Assembly (NCBI GenBank): GCA_029204045.2
Contig: CM055067.1
Span: 30,392,838-30,456,837 of the forward strand
Direction: 5' to 3'
Source of the DNA: Tillandsia leiboldiana
Taxonomy: Eukaryota; Streptophyta; Magnoliopsida; Poales; Bromeliaceae
Length of the DNA stretch: 64,000 nt
Shown: piece by piece, positions 52,191 to 63,380 of the stretch
Layout of the letters: each line of letters begins with the position of its first letter
Numbering within the stretch: position 1 is the first letter of the stretch
The notes under the pieces: generated by a model
Told to the model about the DNA's origin: nothing
Databases searched by the model: none
What the model saw: the letters and a program-made list of their open reading frames with translations, nothing else
Program-made: the position numbers and the translations under genes

Positions 52191-52741
52191 TTTTCTGCAT
52201 TTCATTTCAGCAGTTTTACTATCTTATGCCTCAGTTGACCTAGTGGTGTATTTCGCTCCTCTCGGCGGCTTACCCACTGGGAACTATTGATTAATAGTTC
52301 TCACCCCATTTGGGTTGTTGTTTTTCAGAGCCATCCCCAGCGGGAGGGGCTCGGAACCGTGGCAAGGGGTTATCGCATAGCTAGCTAATCCCCGACGCAC
52401 CACTCGAGGTGGTTCAGGGCACCTTTTCTTTTGTATTCTTGGAGAGGTGTTTGTGTATTTTGGCATAGAAACCACCCATGTATTTTGATAAGTTGTATTT
52501 GAGGGAGCCAAATTTGTATATTGGATTTTAACTTGTTGTTTAATAGTTGTTATTTACTTCCTCTTTGATGTATAGTTTAGTTGTGTTGTGCTCTGATTAC
52601 TAGTAGGATGTGTATATTGCTTCCTTTCCGCTTTGTTGTTGTAGACGCCTTGTGTGTACCGGGGGGTACCTTGTGCACACGGCGGGTCTGTGCACGTGCC
52701 GGGTAGGCTTCCGCTGGGGCCTGGGGCGTGACAGATTATAT

Positions 52742-52753
52742 TGGTATCAGAGC
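52742..52753 (+). promoter_or_regulatory. Element D primer-binding site (tRNA-iMet)
   Basis: TGGTATCAGAGC, 8 bases after the LTR end at 52733. Confidence 0.93.
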
Positions 52754-53057
52754 CTAGGGTTGAGTCTTAGTGGACCTAGCAAACCTTAGGCTGGTTGGAA
52801 TATAAGGATTTTGAACGTGAGAGACGGGGTCTTATATGATTACTTGGCGAAAGTAACATGATTGGGTCAATACTATACTTCATAAGAGTTGGAGTTGATC
52901 GAAGTGATTGCACCTTCTATTTCCTTGGAAGGTCTGGTTGGCGGCCGACAACCTGACATCGAGAAATAATTGTGGCATGCTTCATATGCTTTCGCATGAT
53001 TGGGATTTGTTTTGAGTGGGGATGCGTTTGTGTTAGTTATCCTAACCTACGCATGTT

Positions 53058-53825
53058 ATGCCTGTTACAGTTGTGATGCCCACGACGGCCGAGGAGGCCG
53101 ATGCGGAGACATCCGCTTCTTCCGGATCTAGTGAGGTCCGAGATTTGAGAGAGCAGCTGGCTATGCTAGCTGATGTAGTGGAGCGGCAGTCGGCTGCGGC
53201 GCGAGAGCAAGCTGAGGCTTCGCGTCGGCAGGATGCAAGGATGCAGAGGCTGGAAGTTCTCTTGACCCAGCAGTTGGCGGCAAGGGGAACTCAAGACCCT
53301 TCGCACCCACCCGTGCAACGACAGGAGCACATGGGTGGAGTGACCGATGCACTTCGACCTGAGGTGCCCGAGTCTTCACATCACACTCCGAGTGCTGGGC
53401 GCCGGGAAGAGGTTGTGAGGTCACCGCCAGTTCAGACTCCACCGGCAAGGACGGTTTTACCGATGATGGTAGCAGGAGAGGAGCGGGATCGACTCATGGC
53501 TCGTTTGAGGGAATTCCGGGAATCCAAGCCTCGGACATATGATGGAGAGAAACCCGACTATTGGGTTTTTGAGAAGTGGATTCTACACATGGAGAAACTT
53601 TTCCACGATACTTTCGTAGTGGAGGGAGACCGGGTGTGGTTGGCAACACACCATCTTGAGGGCGATGCGTACCAGTGGTGGACGGACATTCGGGATGACC
53701 CCACGACCGATTTGGCGGCAATCACATGGCCGCGATTCAAGAAGATGCTCGCAATGAAGTATTTTCCAGCGAGCGCAAAAAGGCAAATGGAAAGAGATCT
53801 CCGCAACTTGAGGCAAGGAGATAAA
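53058..53825 (+). pseudogene. gag: Element D gag, N-terminal part, frameshifted
   Basis: Starts MPVTVVMPTTAEEADAETS at 53058, about 320 bases after the PBS. A coiled coil covers about residues 28-75 (VRDLREQLAMLADVVERQ and on), then a Pro/Ser-rich linker, then the Ty3 capsid domain (Retrotrans_gag family) from about residue 150 (YDGEKPDYWVFEKWILHMEK; HHLEGDAYQWW). The frame shifts near 53825 at a short A run; gag then continues in the frame of 53828. In an intact relative, gag and pol would be one ORF. Apart from this slip the sequence is well preserved. Confidence 0.88.
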
Positions 53826-53827
53826 CC

Positions 53828-54826
53828 GTGGCAGAGTACGAGAGGGAATTTACTCGACTACTTAACTGTATTCCGCATGTTGTGAGGGACGACGAGGACA
53901 GGGCCCGTATGTTTGAAAACGGCCTTAGACCGTCCATTTTCAGATTGGTTCAGACCCTAAACCTCCAAACCTACCAGGAAGTTGTGGACCGTGCCTTGAT
54001 AGTGGAGAAAGGCGCAGAGATTGCTAAGGAAGAAAGAGAAGCTCTGGATAGAACGCGAGGCAAGAGGTCGGCGACCGAGGGTGCAAGTCATAAGCCCTAT
54101 TCGAAGAAACCGCCGAAGCACCCGAGGAGCCAGTCTGGAGGACGCGGCTCATCTTCACACCGGGGAGGACCTGACCGTCGGCGATCGCCGCGTTGCGTGA
54201 TTTGTGGCGGACCCCATGTGCCGCCGCAATGCCCGCAGCGTGGAGGCAAGTGCTATCTTTGTGGCCAGGAGGGTCACTTTCGATCAGAGTGCCCGCGAGG
54301 CTCGACACCGACGCCTTCTTCAGCATCGGCACCAGTTATTCAAGAACAGGTGACCCCGCCCACCTACTCTCAGTCAGGACGACCACCGGCATCGCGACAG
54401 TATGAGGGGCCACGGCAGGCTCCAAGCGGGCGCATGTATGCGGCCCAAACTGAGGAGGCTTCAGTGGCAGAGGACATCGTTGCATGTATTATCTTGATTC
54501 ATAGTATTCGAGTTCGAGCTTTATTTGACACTGGTGCATCTCATTCATTCATTGACCGGCTGTTTGCCGAGTTGCATGGCATTGAGTTAGTTCCTACCTT
54601 GCATCCTGGACGAGTCTTAGTTCCCGATCATACCTTGGAGATTCGGGAGTTTTCCCCTAGTTGTCCTGTTAAGATTGGGGATTGGATTTTGCCGGCAGAT
54701 TTGTTGGCCCTCCATCGACTTGGAGAATTTGATGTGGTTTTGGGCATGGATTGGCTCACAAGATATCATGCTACCATTGATTGTGAGAATCGACTCGTGA
54801 CGTTTCGAGAACCGGGACAAAAGTAA
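53828..54826 (+). pseudogene. gag-pol: Element D gag C-terminus, zinc knuckle and aspartic protease
   Basis: Continues gag (AEYEREFTRLLNC), then a basic Ser-rich region, a cysteine motif CVICGGPHVPPQC (about 54196) and a CCHC zinc knuckle CYLCGQEGHFRSEC (about 54251-54292). The aspartic protease follows, with the catalytic DTGASHSF at 54527-54550 and the closing ILPADLLALHRLGEFDVVLG. A single in-frame TAA (54824-54826) separates it from RT in the same frame. The protease would cut the polyprotein inside the virus-like particle. One stop is the only lesion in this part. Confidence 0.9.
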
Positions 54827-55935
54827 ATTGTGTTCAGAGGCTGCAAGAGTTCGCTGTTTGCGATGACTATCTCTTCCGCTAGAGCAAAACAGCTGATTAG
54901 GAGTGGATGCGTCGCCTACTTGGCTACTGTTGTGGATAGTAGCAGTGAGACTCCGAGAGTGGAGGATATCCCAGTTGTGCGAGAGTTTACTGATGTGTTC
55001 CCGGCAGAGCTACCGGGGATGCCTCCGGATAGAGAGATCGAGTTTGTGGTAGATCTGATCCCTGGAACTACCCCAATCTCGAAGGCACCATATCGGATGG
55101 CACCGGCAGAGTTAAAAGAGCTCAAGGCACAGCTTCAAGACTTGTTGGAAAAGGGCTTCATCCGACCGAGCGTTTCACCTTGGGGAGCACCAGTTTTGTT
55201 CGTCAAGAAAAAGGATGGATCGCTTAGCCTTTGTGTGGACTATCGTGAGCTAAACAAGGTCACAATTAAGAATAAGTATCCATTGCCGAGGATTGATGAT
55301 TTGTTTGATCAACTCCAAGGATCAAGAGTGTATTCGAAGATTGACCTTCAGTCTGGATACCACCAACTCAAGATCAAGCCCGAGGATGTTCCTAGGACGG
55401 CTTTTAGGACACGGTATGGACACTATGAGTTTACTGTTATGCCGTTTGGGCTCACTAATGCCCCGGCAGCTTTTATGGATTTGATGAACCGTGTCTTCAA
55501 GTCCTTTTTGGATAGATTCGTCGTGGTGTTCATCGATGACATTTTGGTGTACTCTCGAAGTGATGAAGAGCATGAGGATCACTTGCGGCAAGTGTTGCAA
55601 TTACTTCGGGAGAAAGAGCTCTACGCCAAGTTGAAGAAATGTGAGTTTTGGCTACGAGAGGTAGCGTTCTTGGGTCATGTAATATCGGATAAAGGAATAG
55701 CTGTGGACCCCAAGAAAATTAAGGCAATTAAGGATTGGCCTAGACCGACGAACGTCACTGAGATCCGGAGCTTTGTTGGTTTGGCCGGTTACTATCGGTG
55801 TTTTGTTGAGGGATTTACAAGGTTATCTACTCCCCTCACGCGACTAACACATAAAGGCACCAAGTTTGTTTGGAACGATGCATGTGAGAGAAGCTTCAGG
55901 GAATTGAAGGAACGGTTGACAACCGCCCCGATATT
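54827..55935 (+). pseudogene. pol: Element D reverse transcriptase, truncated
   Basis: Same frame as the protease after the TAA. Motifs in order: [49 protein letters not shown] (first catalytic Asp), [12 protein letters not shown] and the catalytic FIDDILVYS (55529-55555, Asp-Asp at 55535-55540). Thumb and connection follow ([24 protein letters not shown], start of the RNase H region). It is cut after TAPIF by Copia element G. KDGSLSLC has Ser where relatives usually have Arg. Motif wording is typical of Tekay/Del chromoviruses. RNase H and integrase would be right of the window. Confidence 0.9.
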
Positions 55936-56230
55936 TGTTGGGTCGTGTATATAATACGGATCTAAATAGGGGAAGAAACACCTAGAGGGGGGTGAATAGG
56001 TGTAAACGTATAAACACTCCAAAAATCGTTGCGATAAAACCCAATGCGGAAAATAAAATAACACGCAAGATTTTTACGTGGAAAACTCCATCACCGGAGT
56101 AAAAAACCACGGGACCGATAACACGGCAGAAATCCACTAGAATTAAAACACGTACAAGGTGATTTACCGTACACACTTACGACTCAACCTTTTCCATACG
56201 CTCCTAGAGGATCTTCTCCGCTCGCTCCAG

Positions 56231-56416
56231 ACGCTTCTCGAATCCACGATCTGCGCCCAACGCCGAATCCACGGCGTCCAACGTCGAATCCACGACGTCC
56301 GACCGAATCCACGGTCTTCACCCAATAGCACCGTTCGAATCCACGAACGTGCCTCGCTCCGAATCCACGAGAGCGAATGAACCTTGAATCCACAAGGACA
56401 CGCGAATCCACGCGCC
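56231..56416 (-). other. Eight-member hairpin array with constant loop (element G LTR)
   Basis: On plus the loop reads AATCCA (TGGATT in LTR sense). Stems: TCG/CGA (56238-56249, weak), ACGCCG/CGGCGT (56260-56277), ACGTCG/CGACGT (56281-56298), GACCG/CGGTC (56301-56316), CGTTCG/CGAACG (56332-56349), GCTCCG/CGAGAGC with one bulge (about 56356-56374), CCTTG/CAAGG (56382-56397) and CGCG/CGCG (56401-56414). The loop is unchanged in all eight. Confidence 0.85.
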
Positions 56417-56690
56417 GATTTTTGGGGTAAATCGTTGTTTTTTGGGTGGTGATGATCCGCCGAATACTTAGATCAAAGATAGATCGGAAATACCATCTAA
56501 GTATTCATTAGTTTGATTCAACTCAAGATGTGAGTATGAAAACCTAGAATCAAACTAATCAATATAGATGAAGAAACATAGAGTATTCTCTAATGATTTC
56601 CTTTCTTCTCTATATGTGGATCTATAGCCGTATATGATGATATATGAAATGACGGCTATGTGGATTCACCCTAGAAAAGGAGTCATAGGG

Positions 56691-56702
56691 TGTATATATA
56701 GG
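56691..56702 (-). promoter_or_regulatory. TATA box of element G LTR
   Basis: CCTATATATACA on minus, about 515 bases into the LTR, in the same place as in B. Confidence 0.6.
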
Positions 56703-57215
56703 TTAGAAACCCTAGGAAGGAGATAAGAATCAAAAACCTGCCATTTCTGGATTTTTACGGACGGCGATCCGGATCGTGATAACTAGGATCCGGATCGTCA
56801 CAACGAAACAGCCAATTCCAGAAAAACGAAGGTTCGGGATCCGGATCATGTGACTACGATCCGGATCGTTCATACAGTTCACCAAACATCAACGTTCGGG
56901 ATCCGGATCAAGAGACTACGATCCGGATTGCGACGATGTATGAACGAACCACCTTCGGGATCCGGATCGAACAACCTGATCCGGATCCTGAACATGTCCC
57001 AAGTCCAGTTTTTTGATTTTTATGCAATGAAAGATTCTTCCAAGTGTTTCTACACTACAAGAAGTATTCGGATCACACAAATTCTTTAGTTAAACATACC
57101 TGATCCTTTTGAATTCTTCTTTCTTGAGATTGAGTTAAATGATCCAACTTTCTTCACCTTCAATCTTCAAGACTTGAGACTTTCACGAAACTACGCCAAC
57201 TCAAATTCCGTAACA

Positions 57216-57524
57216 ATCTCCCCCTTTGGCGGTTTCGTGACAAAACATAGATCCACTAAAGAAAATTCAAAAAGATATTTTTGTTGCTATCACCATACAA
57301 CAAAAAATTTACAATGGAGATCCAAAATACAATTCATGAGTTAAACTCCTAAAACAGACTCTAGACTTAGACATCTGTACTCTCTGCAAAAAGAAATCAT
57401 TTTTGACAAAAGAAATCGTTAGATACCTCAAGAATTTTGTATTATTCAAAAACCACAAACAGAGATGAAGTTTAAACTCATTTATACTTACCATGACATT
57501 TATATTCAGATATGGAAACTGATC
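57216..57524 (-). mobile_element. Element G PPT and internal stub
   Basis: 57216-57229 is the PPT on minus (CCAAAGGGGGAGAT); GTCACGAAACCG precedes it and pairs with the LTR start region. The rest is AT-rich, with no ORF of note, until Ty3 element H starts at 57525. Confidence 0.85.
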
Positions 57525-57800
57525 TGTAAGACCCGGCTTTTCCTTAACCCTTCTGGTCACCCTCTTCTTGTAATGCCTGACCGGGGGCCTCTTTTTTTGG
57601 CATTTTTCCGGACAGACCGTCGGGGCCCGCAAATAATTTTAGGCGGTAGAGCTCGCGGAACGGAGCGCGTGGGCGCGATCGGTTTATTTTTCCGACTCCC
57701 GGTCTGACCAGAATTAATTCTCGAAGTTGGGGTCCCCCTTAGACGCCTCGGGATCCGTGTTGGCAGCCGCACACCTTTTAAGGTAAACCCTAATTCTTTT

Positions 57801-57814
57801 AGTATATATATATG
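57801..57814 (+). promoter_or_regulatory. TATA-rich promoter of element H LTR
   Basis: AGTATATATATATG about 280 bases into the LTR. Likely core promoter. Confidence 0.5.
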
Positions 57815-58069
57815 TAGCCGTGAGGGAAAGAGGATTAGGGTTCCTCTTATTCTCTTTTGGTGGCCGTCTCTTTTCTTTTTCTTCCTCCCTCGTAGCCGCC
57901 GGCAAAGAGAAACCAAGCACACCGCAAGGGTGGACCGGTGGGGGCAAGCGGACGATCCCTCTCTTCCTCCTCTTTCGCACGTCGAGGTGAGTCGGACGCG
58001 TTTCGTTCGGGGGAATCTCCCTCTTTCTTTCTTTCTTTTGTTGGTCACGAGGAGGGAGGAGGCCCGGCG

Positions 58070-58870
58070 CCGTCGCGCACCGCGGGCCGCGCGCCCGCGC
58101 GGCGCTCGGCCGCGCGGGGCCGCCCGCAGGAGGGGCGCCCGCGCGGGCTGGTGCCGCGCGGGGCCGCCCCGCACCGCGGGCCGCGCGCCCGCGCGGCGCT
58201 CGGCCGCGCGGGGCCGCCCGCAGGAGGGGGCGCCCGCGCGGGCTGGTGCCGCGCGGGGCCGCCTCGCATCTCGGGCCGCGCGCCCGCGCGGCGTTCAGCC
58301 GCGCGGGGCCGCCCGCAGCAGGGGGCGCCCGCGCGGGCTGGTGCCGCGCGGGGCCGCCCCGCACCGCGGGCCGCGCGCCCGCGCGGCGTTCAGCCGCGCG
58401 GGGCCGCCCGCAGCAGGGGGCGCCCGCGCGGGCTGGTGCCGCGCGGGGCCGCCCCGCACCGCGGGCCGCGCGCCCCGCGCGGCGTTCAGCCGCGCGGGGC
58501 CGCCCGCAGCGGGGGGGGGGGGGGGGGGGCGCCCCGCGCGGGCTGGTGCCGCGCGGGGCCGCCCCGCACCGCGGGCCGCGCGCCCGCGCGGCGCTCGGCC
58601 GCGCGGGGCCGCCCGCAGGAGGGGGCGCCCGCGCGGGCTGGTGCCGCGCGGGGCCGCCCCGCACCGCGGGCCGCGCGCCCGCGCGGCGCTCGGCCGCGCG
58701 GGGCCGCCCGCAGGAGGGGCGCCCGCGCGGGCTGGTGCCGCGCGGGGTCGCCCACACCGCGGGCAGCGCGCCCGCGCGGCGCTCGGCCGCGCGGGGCCGC
58801 CCGCAGGAGGGACGGCCGCGCGGGCTGGTGCCGCGCGGGGCTGCGTCCTGGCAGAGTGTTCGTCGCACGG
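58070..58870. repeat. GC-rich tandem array in H LTR
   Basis: About eight units of roughly 95 bases containing GGGCTGGTGCCGCGCGGGGC and CCGCGCGCCCGCGCGGC, differing mainly in the length of a G run. One run is 19 G long (58511-58529). G-quadruplex and stem formation are likely. Confidence 0.9.
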
Positions 58871-60287
58871 GCTGGTGCCGTGCGAAGAACTCCGCCGCAC
58901 GCTGTAGGGAGTCGTTGTAAGTTTCGGACTTCTAAGTCTCGATTTGCTTATGTTCCTTCAGGAGTGCGGGACACTGTTGGCGACTGGAGCACAGACGCGG
59001 ACTGGACGAACGCAGGACGACGCACACAAGGTGGGTACGTTCCCGGGGGTTTCGGGAATGGGGTTTAACTGTTAGAAATAGCATGTCGGGGCAAGGTGGA
59101 ATTGTCAGTCTCCTTCTGTTTATGCACTAACCCTGTTTTGTTATGTTATGTTATGCTATGATACTCAATATCAATCTGAGGCTCAAAATTGCTACACGCA
59201 CACCCGCGGTTTGGCCACCGCAAGGGTGTGCTTTTCCGGAAAAGTGGTACGTTGACCCGTGTACCCCACGCGAAGGTGGCGTTAGGAATGGGGGGCCCCC
59301 ATGGGTGGGGGGTGTGAGCGGTGACGTCGAGGCAGGTGCTCGGCGGCCGAGGCAGGTGCTCGGCGGTGGCATCGGGGAAGGTGCCCGATGTTGCTTTGTG
59401 AGGCAGGTGCTCGGCGGTGGGCATCGGGGAAGGTGCCCGATGTCGTATTGATTACAGGGTGTGCTTAAGGTGGAAAGTGCATGGGAAGGATAGTTGCTCC
59501 GGTGTTTGTGGTTTGCCTTATCTTTGTATACTACGCTTATCATGCTATTTCTAGTCACTGACTTCCCACTCCGTGACAGGTTCGTCCAGGGGCGAGTGCT
59601 AGGGCGCCGGTGAGGACGTTAGGGTGCTGATCTGATTTTTGGATGACTTCAGAAACAGTGACTCTTCTTTCCCTTTCCTTTTATTATTCATGGTAGCTAG
59701 ATGTGGATTGCGACACCCCCGTGGGGTCGAAGTGGATGTTGCCCTTTTTCTTTCCTTTTATTTGAATAATTGAATGAATACTACGTTCTCTCTTACTTGG
59801 CCGTTTTGAACGATGAAAAAACAAAGAAAACCGTTTGCGAAAACTATTTTTAAAACGTGGGTGTCGTGTGGGCACCGAGCTTTATAAACCTTGTGGGATT
59901 TATGTGTTTGCGAACTGTTTCACAAACGAGGGCATCGTGTGGATGCCGCTTTCAAAACCTTGTGATTATTTATCCTTTCAAAACACCGGCCTCCATGCTC
60001 CAAGTGAATGCTAGAATGTCATGTGAATTGTTTGGTTGTTTGTGTACGAGACCCCAACTGATGTGGTTAGAGATTGTTTGTACTACGCCTTGTGAGACAC
60101 TTTGTAGTTGAGACGCCGTGCATATACAAAGGGGCCTCTGCTTATTTGCAGAGTGAATTTGTATATGCGGCGGGTCTGTGCACGCGCCGGGGAGTAACGT
60201 ATTAAAAAAAAAATATATGGCTGAGTCAGGGGCATCGGTGGCTCCTCTTCCGCGCGATTCGAACCCCCGGGGCGTGACAGATTAAGA

Positions 60288-60298
60288 TGGTATCAGAG
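60288..60298 (+). promoter_or_regulatory. Element H primer-binding site
   Basis: TGGTATCAGAG matches initiator tRNA-Met for 11 bases; the next base is A instead of C. It starts 8 bases after the LTR end. Confidence 0.85.
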
Positions 60299-60521
60299 AG
60301 GTAAACTTTAACCACAACAGTCGGGGCCTAACATCCACGGGCGCAATACTCTGGCTACTGAGTAATAAAGTGAACACGGGATAACTAAAACGCGAGTGCT
60401 CGTTGGGGGAAAAAGGGGGGAGGGAATTAGTGTTCTTTTTCTTTCTCCCTCTAGTGCCAGCACTAGTGGCGTGCCGTCTTATTTGAACTAGGAGTAACTG
60501 GTACGTGCAAATGTTCAGATC

Positions 60522-61950
60522 ATGGCCAGGACTAGATCCACAGCCGAGGACACGGGGGCGGACGCAGCGGAAGCGATGACTGCGAAAAATCAGCTCCTAA
60601 GGCAGCAGCTACAAGAGATGGCGGAACAGTTGGCAGTCCTGAACGACCGCGTGCGCCAACTGACGCAGCAACAGCAGGCCGCTGCGACGGCAGAGGTTGC
60701 CCCGGGCCGTCTCCCGGGCCCAGCTTGCACCGGTGATGGAGACCGAAGGAGGGGCTGCCCCCACCCGGGCCTCGGCCCCAGAGGTTGCCCCTTCGACGGC
60801 AACGGCAGGGCCGGCGCGACACCAATCGTCGAATTGCTCCGAGTGTGACGGTAGTGTTACCCACTCCCGCCGCGACCGCCAACGTCGCGAAAGGAGGGGG
60901 CGAACCTACCAAACGAGCGAGACCGTGTGCGCGCCAACCTAGCCGACTTCAAGAAATACGACCCGCCAACGTTCGAGGGGGACACGACAGACCCCTGGGT
61001 TGTGGAGAAATGGGTGGATACGATGGAGAAATTATTCGAGGACCTAATGATGGAAGACCACGAGCGGGTCCCCCTGGCCGCCCACTTGCTCGAGGGGAAC
61101 GCCCGCATTTGGTGGAAGACCGTACGCCCCGACACTGCGTCGGGCGCTACCCTTCCGTCGTGGACTACCTTTAAACAGCAGCTATTCGGGGCGTTCTTTA
61201 CCAATAGCGTGAAGAAACAACTGGAGGACGATCTAAACCACATCAGGCAGGGAACCAAAACAGTAATGGAGTACCAGAGGGAGTTCGTGAGACTGGCGAA
61301 CTGTGTCCCGTTCGTCATTCGGGACGAATCCCATAAGGCACAACTGTTTGTGGATGGATTAAGGACTGACATTTTCCAAGTAGTGGACGCGGCAGATCTA
61401 CATACCTTTCAGAAGGTGGTCGACCGAGCCACCATCGTGGAACGAGGCTTTGCCGTCACGCGCGCCCGAAGGGAAGGCTCCCACCAACAAGATGACAGGA
61501 AGCGGACCCAGACGACTTAAGGGGGAGGGGGCTCCTCCAGCGGGAATCGGCCCCCTAAGCGGTGGAGACCCCAGCAAAGGACCAGGGGAGCGCCAGGAGA
61601 GGGACAACGCCCGGAGGACCGCTCGTGCGTGATCTGCGGCGGGGCGCACCGGGTGATGGATTGCTCCAAGAGACAGGACCATTGCTTCCGATGTGGCAAG
61701 CAGGGGCACTTCCGTTTCAACTGTCCCCTGAACCAAGGCACCACATCTTCAGCAGCCTCCGTGCCTTCACCCCAGCATGCAGGGCGGGGGAAAGCGCCAA
61801 TGACGTCAGCCCCCAGACCGCCAGCACCCCGATCTGTGGGGGAGAAGCCACCGCCTTCGGGAGGCCGCGTCTATTCGATGGGTCAGCAGGAGACACACCC
61901 GTCTGAGCACGTCGTCGCAGGTATCACTCTTGCTTCTGTTTACCCGCGCT
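60522..61950 (+). pseudogene. gag: Element H gag and zinc knuckle, several frameshifts
   Basis: Starts MARTRSTAEDTGADAAEA at 60522, with a coiled coil (QLLRQQLQEMAEQLAVLNDR). The frame slips two or three times in 60690-60940, then the Ty3 capsid domain is open at 60927-61520 (DFKKYDPPTFEGDTTDPWVV; HLLEGNARIWW; RLANCVPFVIRDE). Another slip follows near 61520. The zinc knuckle region is in the frame of 61629 (CVICGGAHRVMDC at about 61625; CFRCGKQGHFRFNC at about 61683-61724), ending with VVAGITLASVY and a stop at 61950. Layout matches D. Confidence 0.82.
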
Positions 61951-62298
61951 AGAACCCTTTTGACACCGGAGCGACCCTCTCGTTTATGTCTCGAGACTTC
62001 GCACTGACCCATGATTTTGAGTTGAGACCCTTACCCAGTTTGATGACCGTTCACACCGCGGGAGGATCCTTGGAGGCACGCAACATGGTGCCTTCCTGCC
62101 CTATATGGATGGGAAGGCTTCCGTGCCCCTGGGATCTGGTAGTCATTCCAATTGAAAGAGTATGATGTAGTGCTCGGAATGGATGGCTCACGTGGTACCT
62201 TGCGGTCATAGACTGTGAGAAGCGCGAGGTACGACTGATGTACCCCGATTTTCCGGAGAACGTGTACTTGGGCCTGCAAGAGCGTTTCCTTTTCTTCC
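61951..62298 (+). pseudogene. pol: Element H aspartic protease remnant
   Basis: FDTGATLSFMSRDFAL (about 61963-62010) has the catalytic DTG. It continues with LEARNMVPSCPIWMG, then slips near 62150 within the segment that should close the domain, and IDCEKREVRL appears in another frame (about 62210). The order is as in D. Confidence 0.75.
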
Positions 62299-63380
62299 AT
62301 GATTCCTGCATCCCGAGCCAGAAAGCTGGTAGAGGGCGGGTGTATGGCCTACATGGTGTCGGTGGCCCTGGCCGCCGGATCCTCCACGGCACTCCCCGAC
62401 ATCCCTGTAGTGAGGGACTTCCCAGATGTTTTTCCGGTCCCGAACTACCTGGATTACCCCCCGAGCGAGAAGTTGTCTTTCCCATTGAGCTTCCACCCCG
62501 GCACTCGACCAATCACGAAGGCCCCCTACAGGATGGCCTTCGCGGAGCTGAAGGAACTTAAGGCGCAGCTAGAGGACCTCCTGGACAAGGGGTTTATCCG
62601 ACCGAGTGTGTCCCCTTGGGGCGCGCCTGTACTCTTTGTACGAAAGAAAGACGGGAGCTTGCGGTTATGCATCGACTACCGGGAAATCAACAAAGTCACA
62701 GTGAAAAACAAGTACCCTTACCTAGGATTGATGACCTCTTTGACCAGCTGCGGGGTGCAACTGTCTTCTCAAAAATCGACCTGCAGTCGGGATACCACCA
62801 GCTCAGAGTTCGAGACGAGGATATTCCGAAGACGGCATTCCGGACTCGGTATGGCCATTACGAGTTCACAGTAATGCCGTTCGGGCTTACTAATGCGCCA
62901 GCGGTGTTCATGGACAATGATGAACCGAGTTTTCAGACCCTTCCTGGATCAGTTCGTTGTGGTCTTCATCGACGACATCCTAATTTACTCCACCACCGAT
63001 GGGAAGCACGAGGAGCACCTCGAATTGTTCTACAGACCTTAGGGAGCAGGAGTGTTCGCAAAACTTAATAAATGCGAATTCTGGCTTCGTGAAGTGGGGT
63101 TTCTAGGGCATATCATTTCAGCAGCAGGAGTCGCAGTGGATCCCAAGAAGGTGGAGTCCGGTGACCGACTGGCCCCAAGCCGACCACAGTGACAGAGGTG
63201 CGCAGCTTCTTGGGCCTTGCGGGATACTACAGCCGTTTCGTGGAGGGTTCTCGAAGATTGCGACCCCTCTGAACCGCCTAACCCGGAAAGGAGTAAAGTT
63301 TCATATGGACGGTCCAATGCCAAGAGAGCTTTGAAGAACTAAGAACGGTTAACAAGAGCGCCTTGTGCTTGCCTTACCAA
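62299..63380 (+). pseudogene. pol: Element H reverse transcriptase, multiply frameshifted
   Basis: Open from 62299 through [40 protein letters not shown] and [17 protein letters not shown], then a slip near 62716. It continues in another frame with [27 protein letters not shown] and [12 protein letters not shown], a slip near 62916, and FIDDILIYS at 62964-62990 in a third frame. More single-base slips follow near 63028, 63041, 63054 and 63250. Catalytic residues are all still coded, and nearly all damage is one-base indels. Confidence 0.85.

Larger units (their letters stand above)
39035..52733 (+). repeat. Element D 5' LTR (39035-40149, 46722-47093, 47676-48088, 52196-52733)
   Basis: Pieces sum to about 2.44 kb. 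Early in U3 there are two direct repeats (39201-39237 and 39263-39299) starting TTCGGGATCCGGATCGG, a motif also found in the Copia LTRs of G and E. Near 47073-47093 and 47684-47705 the phrase CCGTGTTTTAGACACGATGA occurs twice, a small tandem duplication split by the Cassandra insertion. Late stem-loop GAACTATT-GATT-AATAGTTC (52281-52300), then GTACC/GGTAC (52656-52669). Confidence 0.8.
39035..55935 (+). mobile_element. Element D: Ty3/gypsy chromovirus (Tekay/Del-like), partial
   Basis: 5' LTR from TGTAGTACACTG (39035) to GGGGCGTGACA (52733), PBS 52742, gag from 53058, protease, then RT up to 55935, where Copia element G is inserted. The remainder of pol and the 3' LTR lie right of the window. 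The predicted left target duplication is TCCTA (39030-39034). The LTR is split by E, a Cassandra and F; without them it is about 2.44 kb. The coding part has one frameshift and one stop only. Confidence 0.85.
55936..57215 (-). repeat. Element G: Copia 3' LTR, minus strand
   Basis: On minus it starts TGTTACGGAATTTGAG (57215) and ends CGACCCAACA (55936), 1280 bases. Same family as E. U3 has GATCCGGATC repeats (56766-56990); TATA CCTATATATACA at 56691-56702 (minus); hairpin array at 56231-56416. It is inserted in the RT of D; the exact left boundary is set by the TG/CA rule, without a second target duplication to confirm it. Confidence 0.82.
57525..60279 (+). repeat. Element H: Ty3 5' LTR
   Basis: TGTAAGACCCGGC to CCGGGGCGTGACA, 2755 bases. 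TATA-rich stretch at 57801-57814; a GC-rich array of about 95-base units at 58070-58870 with 19 G in a row (58511-58529); three copies of AGGCAGGTGCTCGGCGG (about 59329-59417). Terminal structure: arms GCATATACAAA (60120-60130) and TTTGTATATGC (60168-60178) enclosing CTCTGC-TTATTT-GCAGAG (60136-60153). The long frames in the GC array are artefacts. Confidence 0.88.

Noticed and set aside
56301..56349. Pol III B-box-like GTTCGAATCC in the Copia hairpins (antisense strand), suggesting a tRNA-derived SINE
   Set aside because: Only one hairpin has the full match; no A box or tRNA-like body; the core is explained by loop AATCCA next to a CG-ended stem.
57714..59068. ORFs up to 384 aa in the H LTR
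   Set aside because: GC-rich array inside an LTR; overlapping open frames on both strands.
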